Shown one piece after another: positions 1-13,332 of a DNA stretch of 64,000 nucleotides. Numbering within the stretch: position 1 is the stretch's first letter; each line of letters opens with the position of its first letter. Made by a program: the position numbers and the translations under genes. The DNA comes from Ilyonectria destructans (taxonomy: Eukaryota; Ascomycota; Sordariomycetes; Hypocreales; Nectriaceae), in contig JAHEWK010000001.1 in assembly GCA_020740775.1 (NCBI GenBank), positions 6,014,001 to 6,078,000 on the forward strand. The letters are read 5' to 3'. The notes below the pieces were generated by a model that saw only the letters and a program-made list of their open reading frames with translations, ran no database searches and was not told the origin of the DNA.

Positions 1-3000
1 GGAGAGGTGTATGAATGCAATGGATCGAAGCGGCCGAAATGAAATGTACCCCTGCCTTGTTTCTGTGCAAAGGTGTTTGCTTTGACATTTGGCCTGCCAC
101 TACGGAACGTGGATGCTATATACCACATGGGAGCTCTGTGTGTGTCCTGCCAAAGTCTGGATGAGATTATTATGCCGGACTACAGATGCATTCGTACACT
201 TTGGGGCAAAGGTGGATCGACGCCGCCTTCGAGTTTGGGACTCAGGCTGAACATGGCGCAAACGAAAAAAAAGCCCTTGTGCAGCCCATCCAGGGGACCC
301 TGATTTCCTAGCAATGAGCAGCCCAGCTCCCTGGCCGGTCTGCCGACTAGACTTACCACAGCGTTGCGCTAGCTCCCCTTGCCACCCAGGGCAGGTCGAG
401 ACTCCTTGCTTTTGAAATGGAGACAGGACCACCGATTAGATTCCCCAAGAGCCCACGATGCTTCATGACATCGCTGCGGCCAGGACAGGCTCAAGGGCGT
501 CCTATGTCTAGGCAGCACGATGATTATGAAGCAAACCACTCAAGCACATTGCAAACCACAACCACACCACGGCGACACCAGGCAACCGAGGGTCCGTAGG
601 GCTACCGTCCGCCTTTCTGGGGCCACGAGGGCACGTTTCAAAAGTCGGCGGGTGAGGTTGACCCACTGCGCGCACGAGCAAACTGGCGCGCCAGAGCGAA
701 CGACCGGACAGAAGCATGATGGTGATGGTTGCACGAAGTAGTTCTTCAAGTACCTGGAGCACTTGAGGTTGGGGTTGAATACTTGCGAAGGGCGGATAGC
801 GTGAAGTTTCCTCCCTTCAACTCCTGCGTCGCTCATCTCTCCTCCCCGCCTATCTTGGAAGTTGGAAGGCCAGGGTAAGAACGTGTGCCTCGGCGTGTCA
901 GTGTGTGTTACCAATCTGCCCCCCTCCATGTCCGTCCCCATCTCCATCCCAGTTCATACCGCATCCTCCGATCCCCCTGGCTCGGTTTGGGCTTCCCTGT
1001 CCAGGGTGTCGATCATGCCGCGGGAGCATCTTTTCAGCATCTCAAACTTAACGGGAAACAACGAGATCTTGCGCTTTCTTGACGGCCAAGATGCTCACCG
1101 TCACTGCCGCTCAGTGCAGTACGATTTGGTAAAATACGCTACTCTCGCAGTAGTAATGTAAATACGGTACTCCCCCGGCTGCCCCCCAGCGCCTCACTCT
1201 ATCGGCTTGACCAGGGTCAGCCACTCCTTGTCTCCTGGCTCCCCTGTTCCCCTCCTCAACCAGCTGCGCCGCTAGCTCCCGCAGGGGTGGGATGAAGCGA
1301 TCAGGCTCAGTGGCCTGGATGTTCTCGGTGAGCTCGTGGCTGAGAATGGCAGACTGCCATGCGATCTGACATGTCCCTCTTGACATGGATGTCACGACAG
1401 TGCTGTTCTCGACTCAGGATTACGGACGACGCCATCGCTGTCGTTGAGGGCTTACCCAGCATCTTGGGTCGTGGTGATGCCGCACATATGAATAGAGGCA
1501 ATCCAACGCGACTAACCCCTGGCCATCATCTTCCAGGGTTTCCTTCTCCGTCGAACCCCATCTCATCCCATTCCATCTTATTCCATCCCATCACAACACC
1601 CCGATCCACCCAGCCACACTACCATTCTGGGGTACGCCAACCTGCCGGCGTGGTTACGCACTCATCATCTCCCCAGCCCGAGCACCAGAACTGTTCCTTT
1701 TGCTATCCGTGCTAATGTAGTAGCCCTCTTTTTTGCCCGTCCTCCGACTCTTACTTGTTCCTCGTCCTTTGTCTCTGTGTGTCTCGCCCCTGCAGGTACA
1801 AGGGTTACACCCGTCCCGTGCGCAATGGCACCCTCTCGCGCGCCCCGTCCTCGATCTCTGTCCCATCGGGCGCCATCATAGACGGGAGCGGAAGGGACGG
1901 GTTGATCTCTTCGAGCTCTTCTTTCTTTTTATGCAGTTTACGGCATCCTTTTGAGGAGCGAGTGGGAGGGGCCGTGTGCCTCGCTGCAGGGACACGGTGA
2001 GATGCATGATGAACGAGAGCCAGTTTCGGACCCAACCCACTAGATCACGGGTCTCTCGCGGGACCGTGGAGGTGGAGGTTTGTCTCTGGCGAGTGAGGTG
2101 AACTGATTCACGGGGCATCTGGAAACTTCCCGGGTCTGACTGAGCTGCCTTGTCGTGCTGGCTTTTCTTTCCTTCGATGTTGATCGCCCTCCCAGGGAGC
2201 TTGGCCTTTGCAGTGGCAGCATGACTACCCTATACGATATTGGAGGTCCATGTCCTAGCTCGGTTTCTTTTCTCGTCTTGGGGACCTGGGGGGACGATGC
2301 GTGGGTAAAGCATATTGCTATGCTTCTGGTGATGTGTCAAATTACGACGTCCCAGTCGTTTCCTCGACCACGAGTGAACAACTTGTCACATTGTGAGGCA
2401 GGTCGATAAGATGAACCATCATACCAGTGCGATGCCACTACGTGTGTGTGTCCACTATAGTGCGATGGTAATTAACCATTTCTTACTAAACAGAAGTGCA
2501 TACGTTAGCCAGAGATAAACTACATTCTCAAACCAAGAGGTGCTCGACATGTATTTATGCGATAGTTTACCCCTGGCCTCTCTCTACGTTGACATCGTTG
2601 GCCCTGATTTTACACCCTCCATCGTGCTCCTCCGGCACCACGAGGGTAGTTGCCATGTGGGAGATGGGACAACGAACGCCGTTTCATGAGCGTCTTCCGG
2701 TTTCACTCGCGTCTCTGGCGACGTGACCACAAGAGGAGGTGGAAAGGGAGGAGAGGCTGTCATTGCATCGTCACTCGATTTGTTGTGTAGCACTTGACGG
2801 CGGCGGTTGAAACGGACGGCGCTTTGTAATTACGCCCCGGCTGATGGATGCATCTCACGGGAGACAGGGGTCGAGGACTAGAAGGCCTACTACGTACTAC
2901 GTACTGCGGTACTAGGGGTACAAGCGTGCTGCGTGCGTGTCCCATTACGGAGGAGGGATGATGGGTCGCGGCCTGGTTGAATGAGACGTCTAAGGAGGTG

Positions 3001-4270
3001 TTCTGTGGAGGTTTGCTCCCATGCCCATCTCGGCGGGGACTTATATGAGTGTCTCTCTCTCGCCACTCGTCACCCATTCACCGTTCCACGCCTTCATACA
3101 AAATATCGGCCATTTCCCGCCGTCAATTTCACAGTGCTCCATCTCTCCACAAATGGCCCGCCGCCATTGCTTGCTATGCTGTCCGTCAGAGCAGGAAAAA
3201 ACAAACAAGGGTGTCCCCTTCGTCGGGACCAAAAACCGGGCCCCCCGACAGGGGCTGGCCTGGCAAATGCCTGGCGCCTCTGGCCCTTCCGGAGCGATTC
3301 AAGGCGAACCCAATCTTGCTGGGCGATGGACGTGTTAAAACTCGACGGCCAATGCTATGTTCTACATGCCTCGCGGCCGGACCGTCGAGATGCGTACGGC
3401 CTCCGCGTACCCGTTTTGGCCCCTTTCTGGGCTCGATTTCCTGCGAGCCCTCATCGAGACTTCCAGATGCCTTTGGTGCTAGTATTGTTCCTGAAGAAAC
3501 TGCACCGCATTCCTCGTGTTGGTCGGACATCCGCTGCAGGGCTGGCTTGGCTCCGTCCGTCGCGATTGGACGCCTCTTCGGTAGACGCTGGCACAGCCTG
3601 TGTTTCCCCAGCCATTGCTCCGTCCTCCGTAAAATGTACCCAGTCTTGGCGTGTCCTGGACAAGGGACCCAGACGTCAAGACATTCAGCAGGACGGGGCT
3701 TTTGGAGGGCTGAGCAGAGAGCAATCCTGACAGTTACGGGCTTTAGCATAATGCGCTATGCCTTCTTCCCCGTGGGACGACGCCATGGCGGGCGCACTGA
3801 TGAGGACCGGTGGTGCCGCACCACGCTGATCAACACTCGCAGATGGCACTGACTGTGGCGATAAATGATGATTTCCCCGACCAGGATCTGCAAGTCATAG
3901 CCCACCCCAAGTTGTGAGCGAGGGCCTGATGTGATGTATCGAATTTTCTCCGTCGAGCTACGGAGGTCCGGGATACTCACCGCAAGCTTGCTTGCTCGAG
4001 TGTGGACTCGTGAACCCGAGATGGTATTATTAGCATGCCCGTGGCATGGCTTCGCGTTTCCCACATCTACGTATAGCTAAGAAAGGGCTGATTATCATAA
4101 GGCTGGCTGATATGTACGGGCATCTACTATGCAAAAGCAAATACATCAATCGCGGCATCAAGGATCTAGCAGAATCCTTGCTTCGGTGTCTAATTTATCC
4201 CTGGAGCCTAAAGAATAAAGCCATTGTCGACCGGGACTGTCTTTCATCCGCCACCTGACGGTTCTAGCGC
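1..4270. other. Gene-free stretch, no supported gene
   Basis: No reading frame here shows conserved protein sequence. The longest frames (about 190-270 codons around 3.0-3.85 kb) overlap each other on opposite strands and read as low-complexity shadow translation. The sequence carries pyrimidine-rich tracts and short TACG-rich palindromic runs, for example around 2888-2915. It may hold regulatory or non-coding transcripts, but nothing specific can be named. Confidence 0.55.
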
Positions 4271-4488
4271 CCAATTACTCTACCAAATTAGCGGCGCAGA
4301 GGTGAAACTTGCAGCAAGCCATGCGGAGAAGAGAGATGGTGGAGGTTGGGAGGCTTGTCATCCGGCGCCTCCTTGTCGGCGACGGACAGTGTCGAATCCA
4401 TGAGCTATGAACCGTATAGTCGTCGACTGTTGTTATTTCGGTGACAGGCAGCATTGAATTCATGAGCGGAACCCTGTTATTGTAGTTG

Positions 4489-4970
4489 TCAGCTGCTGTG
4501 ACATCGGCACCCGGCAACGACGTTACTGTTAGTGGAGATGACGGTGTGACAGAGGCTGCCGCCGTGGCTGAATGATGCTTGAACAGAGTTCACCATGTGA
4601 TTCACCAACATATCGAAAGTCAGCGTTTGGGCAAGAATTTGAGCGCTTATGGATGGACTCTGCCTGGATCTCTCTCCATCAAGCGTTATTCCCATGGTTC
4701 TGCCGAGTTCTAGATCATATTTCGGTAGCGTAGTTGGGCTTCCCTGGCTTTTATGTATTGGGCTCTCATGGCCGAAGACATTCCGTTCAGGCACATTGAT
4801 TCATTGGTGATCTGACAATATGGCACCGCCGGTCGGCCTATTGCCATACGACACCGATGGGGATACACTACGAGGCGACACCTCCATAGAGCTCCAGAAC
4901 CAGTCGTCTTCTGACTTGTTGCCGTAGCATATATCATTGGTGAAATTACTGTCCCGATCTTGTCCAAATC
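4489..4970 (-). pseudogene. Decayed reading frame, possible regulator fragment
   Basis: One minus-strand frame reads as plausible protein across about 160 codons, with Ser/Pro-rich sequence followed by an amphipathic segment (AQTLTFDMLVNHMV). It is interrupted by an in-frame TGA at 4801-4803 that follows a CAA codon. A CGA to TGA change there would fit the C-to-T direction of repeat-induced point mutation. The upstream edge at 4970 sits next to an ATAG that could be a 3' splice site. The composition resembles the variable middle of a fungal zinc-cluster regulator, but no DNA-binding motif is present and the family is not recognised. Confidence 0.3.
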
Positions 4971-5010
4971 CTATTTATTAAGAAAACCTAGACTCTTCCT
5001 TGAGTGTGCA

Positions 5011-6422
5011 GCTTGAATGACAGAGGACTCGAGCAAGAAGACCCCGTGCTTGAATCGATATTGCCCGACACCAAGTATTATGTGGATGTCAAAATATTAC
5101 CCCATATCCTGGATATCTCACAGATACAGTAGACTCGCTAGGCCCATATTATCAGCTCTATGAGGATTGTCCACTCTTCCCTAGCTAATGACCTGGCACG
5201 TACTAAGCAAATGATTGTCTGTAGAGAACAATGGAGAATGTGATTAAGAAAGTGACGGATTGTAAGTGGGATGAAAGGACAGATATGAAGAGGCTCAGCC
5301 GGCCAGAACATCAGTCTCGACACGGGGGTGAAGTGTTGCAGTAAGGCATTATTGAGATTGGCCCGAGAAACACAAGACCATCCCTGTATATCAGTTGCAA
5401 GGAGAGGCTCGGGTCAAAGGTTCAAAGCGCGCTAGACCTATTGACCGAGGTTACGAGATGTTCTGGTGCTTATGGTGCCTTATTGGTTCACTCCATATAT
5501 CCGAGCATATCGACAGAGCTATACTGACTACATATATGTCGATTGTCTCTTTGGACCCTTCATCGTCCCTAACCAGTTCTTGACAACTGCCACCCTGGTT
5601 GGTCTGTAATGAGGATGGTTCCTTTTAAGCCAGTGACCTCGATTAGACTACAAAATAGACTACTCCCCCCTGCCCTGCAATTCACAGCACCCCCATGACT
5701 CAACGTTACATAGCAAATTATCACAGGGAACTAAGTACAATGGTTGCGAGCCCCCGACCTTCTCCGACGAGATGTGTAATGATGAATACCTGAATATCCA
5801 CGACCACCAGTAGGACTGGAAGGCCTCTAAACCAATCGGTGGCAGCGAGGGTAGCTACATGGCCCGATATGGACAACTCTAAGTTCAAGAGATACACTTT
5901 GTCATATTGGCCTAAGATGAAGACAGCGTTCCCCACGTGTCTAACTCTCCGATATCCATGTACTGGTTGAAAGAAATGCATTTGCGCCGAGAGTAGGGAC
6001 GTAAGGAGAAAGCGATCTAGAGCACGGCCATGAAGCAATGGGGTCTCTTGATGAACTGGGCCACCATGCATGTTTTCGTTTTCCGTCTTTGAAATAAATC
6101 CATCCAGAGACATAGGGTGCATATCCCTTGCATTGGATTCATATATTCACATCTGAATGCACCAAATAGACCCCTGAATCATCGACTCATGCTTGATTTG
6201 ACATTCAATTACGTTGTGCTTGCCCACATTGTCTTCTCCTGCATCTACATACATGTTACTTGGCCGCATACTCGTTCATCAACATCATTTACAGAAGCGA
6301 CAATAAAACCAAAAGACAACCCCCGTCACGAAACTCCTACCCCACAAGATATTGATACAGCTTCACCTCCCGGAAGGTATGTTACTCTACCCCGATTTGA
6401 ATGACATGGCGTGTCTCCAACT
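5011..6422. other. AT-richer intergenic stretch, no supported gene
   Basis: This is the 3' flank of the SEC12 homologue. A 133-codon minus-strand ATG frame at 5721-6122 has some hydrophobic segments but no recognisable domain. No convincing introns extend it. I see nothing else. Confidence 0.5.
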
Positions 6423-8278
6423 CTAGCCAGCAACCGCACGGCCGACTGCACCTGCGAGCTCGCCAAAGAGGATGCCCTTGAAGACATTCTCGCCCATGTG
6501 CTGTGTCCACGCGCCAGCATCCTTGAGACGGGCTTTCCACGCCTCCTTCTGCTCCGCACCTAGATCATCCCAGGTTTTGCCGGGACCGTGGACAGCCGAG
6601 TCGTGGACATCGAGTTGAATCTTGACGCTATCCTCGGCTCCAGCTCCATTATCGCCAGTGGCGGGAGCTGTCTCGCTACCCTCATAGACCATGAACATTT
6701 CGCCGGCCTGAGTCTTGATGTCTCCGCCGCCTAGCTTGGAGAGGAACTCCTGGCTGAGGAAAAAATCCGGTTGATGTTTGGGGGTTCGTAGGGTTCCGTA
6801 CCGAGTGGGGAGGAACTTGTGTGCGTGGATGATCGGGGGCCGGCCGACCAAGACTTCAAGCATGCCCTGGCCGATAATGGCGATGATGAGCGCAAAGACG
6901 GACAGGGTAATGATGAGTCCGCGGGAGGAGGGGCCACGCGACTTCATATCGACGACATAACGGACGGGACGGGGTGGGCCGTTCTTGTTCTTGGTCGCCT
7001 TGTCGATGTGCTTGCGCAGGGGGATGCTGTGCACGGCGACGGTCTTCTGAAGGGAGATACTAGCGAGCTTGATGAACTGTTGACGAATGTGTGTCTTGGG
7101 GGCGACAAAGGTCGAGAAGGCCACGCCGGTGATGTTATCATTGCCGTGGACATCCTTGAGGGTGTGGAAAGGCCAGAGGTTGGTCAGAAGGTCAAGTGAG
7201 CCGCTTGTTCTGTGCTCCAGCGTGTATAGTGAGATGGACGAGTCATGACCGGCAACAGCGACGACAAACTGCGTCTGATCGACCGGCGCAGTGGAAGATG
7301 CCGGGGGGGAGAGGTTGGAGACTGCCAGGGCCGTGGCGGAGATGTTCCTGGGTATCCGGGCAGTCACTGCCAAACGCGCGTTGTCGTTGGCCTTAGTGGG
7401 TAATCGGAACCCGAACAGGACGACGCCGCTTCGCTTTGGGAGGTTGGCAGCAGCGAGGATGAAGCTGGGCGAGAGATATCGAATGGATCGGAAAACTGGT
7501 CGCTGTGTGGAATCATCGGGAATTGCGAATACCATCCTCGGCTCACTCTCCTCCTTGCCGATGCCCATCACATGCAGCTCGTATTTGTGGCAGAAGGCGA
7601 CCTGGAAGTTGTTGTCCCCGGTCTGCACAATGTCCAGATCCTCTGCCTCCCTGGGAAGCTCTAGGATGCCCTTGAGCTTCGCAGCTGCCCCGGCAGTCTC
7701 GAAGATGGCCAACTGCGGGTGCTTGCCCATCGCCGTGGCGGCAGCGCCCATTGGCCCCGCGATGCGCAGCAGGCGCTGGTAGGTATCGGCGTCGGGGTCG
7801 GTGAACAGCGCGCTCCGCGAGAGCTCGGTGATCTTGGAGTCGGCCGTCTTGGTGCCGGCGGAGGCACGCGCCTTGGACTGCTCGATGCCGAGGGCGCGGA
7901 GATGCTCGTTCTTGCCCTTGGCGATGCTCTCGTGGCTGGAGTTCACGCCGGCGTAGATGTGCGACGTCTTGCCCTTGCGCGGACCTATCGCGAGGGACAT
8001 GACGCTGTCTTCATCGCGGGAAAGGTCGATCTCGCCGGCCACGCGGATTTCATGTTGGGAGACCGTCTCGAGAATCGTCTGCGCAAGCAGGTTAGTGCAC
8101 AAGCTCGTGAATCAGGGGACCGGGAGAGGCGACGAACAATCTTGTTTCCAACGCCGGATCGCCCAGCACCGCCTCCACCACCGACAACCAAGTGGTTCGA
8201 ATCCTCCTGGTCGAAGTCGAGGGCGTAGAGCGGATAGTCGAGCTCGGTGCTTGCGCAAGGGAACGGCGGGGGGGCCAT
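6423..8278 (-). CDS. SEC12: SEC12, ER membrane guanine-nucleotide exchange factor for SAR1
   Basis: This is a 598-aa model with exons 8278-8138 and 8078-6423. The 59-nt intron (GTTCGT donor, GCGCAG acceptor) joins GVGNKI to TILETVSQ, restoring the conserved glycine-rich VGGGGGAGRSGVGNKI segment near the N-terminus of Sec12 proteins. Residues about 1-425 form the cytosolic WD40-type propeller. One membrane segment follows at about 433-455 (RGLIITLSVFALIIAIIG). The lumenal tail runs to the stop, giving type II topology. Known role: Sec12 loads GTP on Sar1 at ER exit sites and starts COPII coat assembly; the SAR1 homologue itself lies 50 kb downstream. The ATG at 8278 was chosen because it starts just before the conserved sequence. 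An in-frame ATG at 8341 would add 21 residues. Confidence 0.9.
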
Positions 8279-8823
8279 GGCGTTGGCGCGAGGGACCTTG
8301 TCCCCGTGTCGTTGGTCCTGGCGGATAGAGAAGGAGCCCAAATATGAGCTGGAGCGGATGCGCCTCAGTGGTACAGGCGGAGAGGTAGGCGGAGAGGTAG
8401 GCGATCGTCCAGCTTGGGTCGCGATGCGCTGCTATTTGGAGTGACGAGTTGGTTCGAGGCCAGATATTCCGGACGGGAGCTTTTCTGGTTGGTTGGGACG
8501 GACGACGACAGGGATGAACGTTGGACGAAGACGGCAGCCACGCGAGGCGTTTCTTGGCATTGTGGCTTGTGGGCTCCACCATCAACGTCGGCCCTTCTTC
8601 GAGAGGATAAGATTGCTATGTGACATCGAGTAATTTACTATTTATCGGCCCAGGAAATGTCTTTTTATGAAGTAGTATGTTCGAAAAGGCCGTGAGTTTC
8701 GTAAAATGTCATACTTTTTATTGCTTGATTGGCGGTCCTCGTTTGCCAAATTCATTCATCTGTATCAGATCAGCTCAGCTCGAGCCCCAGTTCACAACAC
8801 CACACTAACACGCTACTGAACTT
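8279..8823. other. Intergenic: SEC12 5' flank and ALDH 3' flank
   Basis: A short spacer containing a two-copy 12-nt direct repeat (unit AGGCGGAGAGGT, 8375-8398) in the presumed SEC12 leader. The ALDH transcript ends here. No gene is seen. Confidence 0.6.
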
Positions 8824-10473
8824 CTAGTTTTCTGTCAAGTTAACATGAATAGCCTTGACAGAATAATAAGACCTCAAGCCTTCCTCTCCCAGTTCCCTCC
8901 CCAACCCGCTCTCTTTGACTCCCCCAAACGGCACCCTCACGTCCGAGTCGTTGCTGCTGTTCACCCACACCATGCCAGCCTCCAACTCCCGGGCCATGCG
9001 ATGTGCCCTACCGAGGTTGCGCGTGAACACCGCTCCTGCTAGACCATAACGTGACGCGTTGGCCAAATCTAGCGCCTCATCCTCGGTACGGAACTTGACC
9101 ACCGCGGCACACGGGCCAAAGATCTCCTGGCGGAAGATGGGCATTGACGGCGTCACATCCGTAAAGATAGTAGGAGGGACGAAGTAGCCGGTCTTCGGAA
9201 GTGGCGTAGGCGGGTGATAAACACTGGCCCCGGAGGCAGAGGCCGAAGCGATAAAGGAGAGGACGCTGTCACGCTGCTGGGCTGTAACCTGAGGGCCCTG
9301 GAAAGTCTTCTCGTCAAAGGGGTCACCGACAATGGATGTCTTCTCCGTGTACTCCTTGAACCTCTCCACAAACGCGTCGTATATCCCTTCTTGGACAAGT
9401 AACCTCGAGGTTGCTGTGCATACCTGGCCTTGATTTGCCATGATACCTTCGTGGGCCCACTTGACTGCCTGCTCCAGGTTTGCGTCGTCAAATACAATCA
9501 GCGGCGACTTGCCGCCTGTCTCGAGCGTGATTGCTTTCATTGTCCCCGCGGCCATTTTCATGATTTCCTTGCCCGTGGGGGTGCTTCCGGTAAAGGCAAT
9601 CTTGTCCACACCATCATGTTGTGCCAATGCAGCACCAACCTCTCTGCCGGTGCCATTGATGATGTTGATAACACCGGGCGGGAAACCCGCCTCTTGTACT
9701 AGGCGAGCTACGTATAGCATGGAAAGAGGCGTCTGTTCGGCCAGTTTGAGCACAATGGTGTTACCACAGCAAAGCGCCGGCCCCAATTTCCACGCCGCCA
9801 TGTCTAGGGGGTAGTTCCACGGAATAATTTGACCGCACACGCCAATGGGTTGCTTGAGGGTGTAGGCCATCTTGTTGGGACCAACATCTATGACTTTTCC
9901 AAAGTTCTTATCAGCATAGCCGGCATAATAGCGCAAAACCTCTGAGAAGTGTGGGACATCTATCTCGCGGGAGACGGTTAATGGCTTTCCGTTGTCCAGC
10001 GTCTCGATAGTGGCGAGAGTTTCCAGCTCTCTATCTACGAGGTCGGCCAGCCGGTTCATCATATGGCCCCGGTCAGTTCCCGAGAGCAATTTCCACGAAG
10101 GGTCCCGGAGGGCATGACGGGCGGACAAGACAGCCTTGTCGATATCGGCGGCATCCGCAGCGAAGACGGAACATATGTCTTGTTGAGTGCTTTGCAACTC
10201 TCAGCTCTGTTCAAGCTTAAAAATGGGGGCAAATCTAGCCGTTACAACATACTACGGGTTGACGGTGGTGATGGTCTGGCCGCTGCTGCTCTCCACAAAC
10301 TGGTTGTTCACGAAGAGGCCTAAGGGCTGAGACCACACCCGCCCGTTGGGAGCCGTCAGCTCGGCTTGCAATGGCGGTCTCGATATTGCCGCGTTGCTTG
10401 AGTTCCTGGTCGGTGTAACCCTGGGAGGCTTGAGCGCCAATCTGGCAGTGAGGCGAACGCGGTGTGATAGCAT
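8824..10473 (-). CDS. Mitochondrial aldehyde dehydrogenase (NAD(P)+), ALDH class 1/2
   Basis: This is a 527-aa model with exons 10473-10256 and 10189-8824. The 66-nt intron has a GTAGTA donor and a CAAAG acceptor; only that acceptor keeps the frame (TVNPTQQDICSV). The enzyme oxidises aldehydes such as acetaldehyde to acids. The general-base Glu lies in LETGGKSP at about residue 296, and the catalytic Cys is residue 330 in NQGQVCTATS. The cofactor-binding motifs PWNYPL and FTGSTPTGKEI are intact, as is the C-terminal PFGGVKESGLGRE. Exon 1 starts with a basic, Arg/Ser-rich, acid-free leader (MLSHRVRLTARLALKPP) ahead of ELTAPNGR, where cytosolic homologues begin. This indicates mitochondrial import. 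Length and motifs are normal. Confidence 0.93.
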
Positions 10474-13332
10474 GATGCAAGCGAATGCGCCACAAGACCC
10501 CAACGGTTGCGTCAAGAATGCGCAATGGGGATGTCGAGCGCGTCAGCCTCGTGGGAAGCCAAGCGGTGGGAAGAGAGGGGGATACACAGAGGGCGTCGGC
10601 AAGGCGTTTAGCGTTGTTGCCGCTGTGATGTGTCGTCAGTTGGCTAGCGACAGACGCAAGGTTCCCGGAGAAGTGATCTGTCAAAACTGTCTCAACCTGA
10701 GCGACATGGCAAAAGCAAGTAATGTCTCACGAGGCGCTCCCATCCACTGAATGGCCGGCAGGACGCTAAGCTGCAAGTGAGATGCAACTGGGCGGAGCAA
10801 ACACACGTAGAAACACGTCGCACCGTCCACACGGGAGAGGGACGGAAGGGGCGTGGGGGATGGAAGCCTCACTTGGTAGTTACCCAAGCGTGTGGGTTGG
10901 GGTGGCGAGGGGTGAAGGAAGAGGGGTGAGGGGTGAGGGGTGAGGGGCAAGGTGGAGGGGCGAGAGACAAGGCCAATGGAGCAAGGATGGGATGTCGAGA
11001 TGGAAAGATCTCGGGATGCCAGGGATGATGCTAGAAGGGTGATGTAACGAGGTCGTTGGGATTTCCAGGAACGCGGGATGGCTCGATCGTTGTGTGGGGG
11101 GGTCTTCCGCGGGGGGCAGCTACGACGCAGTATGGGGGCATGGGGGTACCGGCAGGCGAGATGTTGTCGCGGGGTTTCGTCTCGGGGACGGAAGGAGCCA
11201 AAGGGAAGAGGAGGGGCGGGCCACGTTTCGGGGCAGGTTGTCGGTGCTGTCCAAGGAAGGCAGGTAAGGGTGGGGATGTACGGACTACGGACGCACCCGA
11301 TGATTCCCTGCAACCTTCCGAAGTAATAGTTGCCACCCACGCCAACGACACACAAGCATCAGCAGGGAGGGAGTATTGTGACATGCCGCCATATGGGCAT
11401 GGACATGGTCAAGGAACAGCCCAAATGACCTCCGATACGGCATGTATGATCCTTGCAGCTCGAGCAAGCCTTCCGCGACTTGATCCTGAGACTCAGGCGC
11501 TTTGGCGACGTGTGCTCCCCGGGCCTGGAAATTGGAGGATGTGACAGCCAGCACCACCGCCATCCCGTCACTCTCTCTTCGCCCTTGTTTGCCGCCCAAC
11601 ATCAATTTGCGTCTTTTCCCGCTGCACGCGGACCGAACTCGTCACAGGACTTGTTTAACTTGTTTTAGCTCTTGTGTTGGGCAATGTACTACGTAAGTAA
11701 CCCCCAGCGCCCAACTGCCATAATCTCCCAAAGCAGGGCAGCCCGCGTCGGTCCCGCAACGAAAACTAAATGAATGGTGGCTGCGAGGCGCTCACAACGG
11801 CCGTCACAGGCCTGCAGCTCAGCGCCGCCCCCGGCATGTCACGCAGCACGCGCAAACTAGGCCTGGTTCTGGATAGTGCCGTCTTGTCATCCGTGGATCA
11901 TGTGCCGATAATCTCGCACCGTATCTGCATGGCTTCCTTGATTGGGAAATTCTCGACTTGACGGGAAATGTCATTGTCGGCTTGTGACTTCGGTAGCACG
12001 TTTCGTCAAATGTACCCCACAAGGCCATGGCCTAAGTAGAGGCAGGGAGAGAGATGCTGGAGTCTGCACCACCTTCCAGGAACTTGTAGATCATTGCAGA
12101 ATACCTCACATCCATCTCCACTCAATCTATTCTATGCACATGCGAAGATCACAGCTAGCCGATACCTCAAATCCAAAATCATTGCCATGACAATAACATA
12201 TTATAATATCTCTTCTTAAGCTTATAAGATTGTGGTGTGGTGGTATCTTGCTCTAAGGTAGTCCTGTTCAGCCTAGTTCCTGGTTTCTCCGTTCCCAATT
12301 CCTTTCCCATTCCCATGTCCTGCCACGTCCCGCTCCAGCGCTAGAGCCCCGAGATATCGATTACAGAAACATTAAAAAACCGTAATGGGGAACCAATTAG
12401 AAAGACTGAGAAAACACCTGCCCCATCCTGCCCGCCGTAGAGTACAGCCCTGAGTCGTTGCAATTCCAATCTGGCATCTCCTTCTAGTCCTCCGTAATAC
12501 AAGAAAAGAACCTCGAAGCAGGCTTAGACAAATGAGGTCAACTCAAAAGACGGAAGGCAACAAAAGAGGCCGGGAAATCAAATAAAACAGGGAATTCGGC
12601 ACCACAACGCACTCGGAAAAGAAAACACCAAAAACACCCAGTGATTCGGCCAAGCTTTTTGATTCTCGCCACCATTGTTCCCCTTCCCAGTCCCCGTGGT
12701 ATCATCGCCCTGCTTTTTCCTCTTGCGCTGATGTACCACTTTCCAAGCATGTATCTTTTGAACGAGTGTATCGGTTGGTATCTGACAATGAGAAGAAAAG
12801 AAAAAGGGTATGTGACTGCGCCCCGCCTATCGATAAACAAAGAAAAGAAATCCAATCTGCGGATAGGGACGTGGCTTCTGTAGTAAGTCTGGGCTCGCCA
12901 GGGGCTCTGAAGTATGGCGTCAAGGTATAGAGTGATGGGGTAAAAGAACAAAGCAAATCAAATCAAAACGCAGTACAGAAACACGCTGCACCAACTGCTC
13001 CCACCGTAGACTCTCCTGCCTGCAGAGCAGTATCCAACTCCGCAAAATAAACAAACCAAACAGATGAAACAAAACAAAAAAAAGTGTGTCGGTCGCCCGA
13101 TATGCGTCTTCCAAATTCCCGCCCCCCGGTACCATTCCCACGAGCAAAAACCCAAACGCGCCCTGGTATTAGATAGTAGATAGTTAGTAGGTAAATAGAA
13201 CCCAACGAGATGTCGAGGGCTCAGAGCAGTGGAAACTATCCCAGCGTCCAGCTCTGTCTATATCCAAACTCCAGTCGGCCGTTGATTGCAATCGTGCGGA
13301 GGCTGTGAGTTCTCGGAGTCGTCTTCTGACCA
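10474..13332. other. Gene-free stretch upstream of ALDH, 3' flank of the bZIP gene
   Basis: The ALDH promoter side is polypyrimidine-rich on the minus strand, with about four tandem copies of GAGGGGT at 10921-10948. The half near the bZIP gene is AT-rich and probably holds its 3' UTR. No frame shows conserved protein sequence. Confidence 0.55.

Noticed and set aside
3049..3852. 267-codon plus-strand frame overlapping a 187-codon minus-strand frame
   Set aside because: Both are open only because the DNA is GC-rich. Neither has a motif, sensible composition or exon partner.
5721..6122. 133-codon minus-strand ATG frame with hydrophobic stretches
   Set aside because: No domain, no conserved neighbour and no introns extend it. 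Likely chance in the SEC12 3' flank.
8185..8205. B-box-like GGTTCGAATCC suggesting a tRNA
   Set aside because: It lies within conserved SEC12 exon 1 coding sequence and has no cloverleaf around it.
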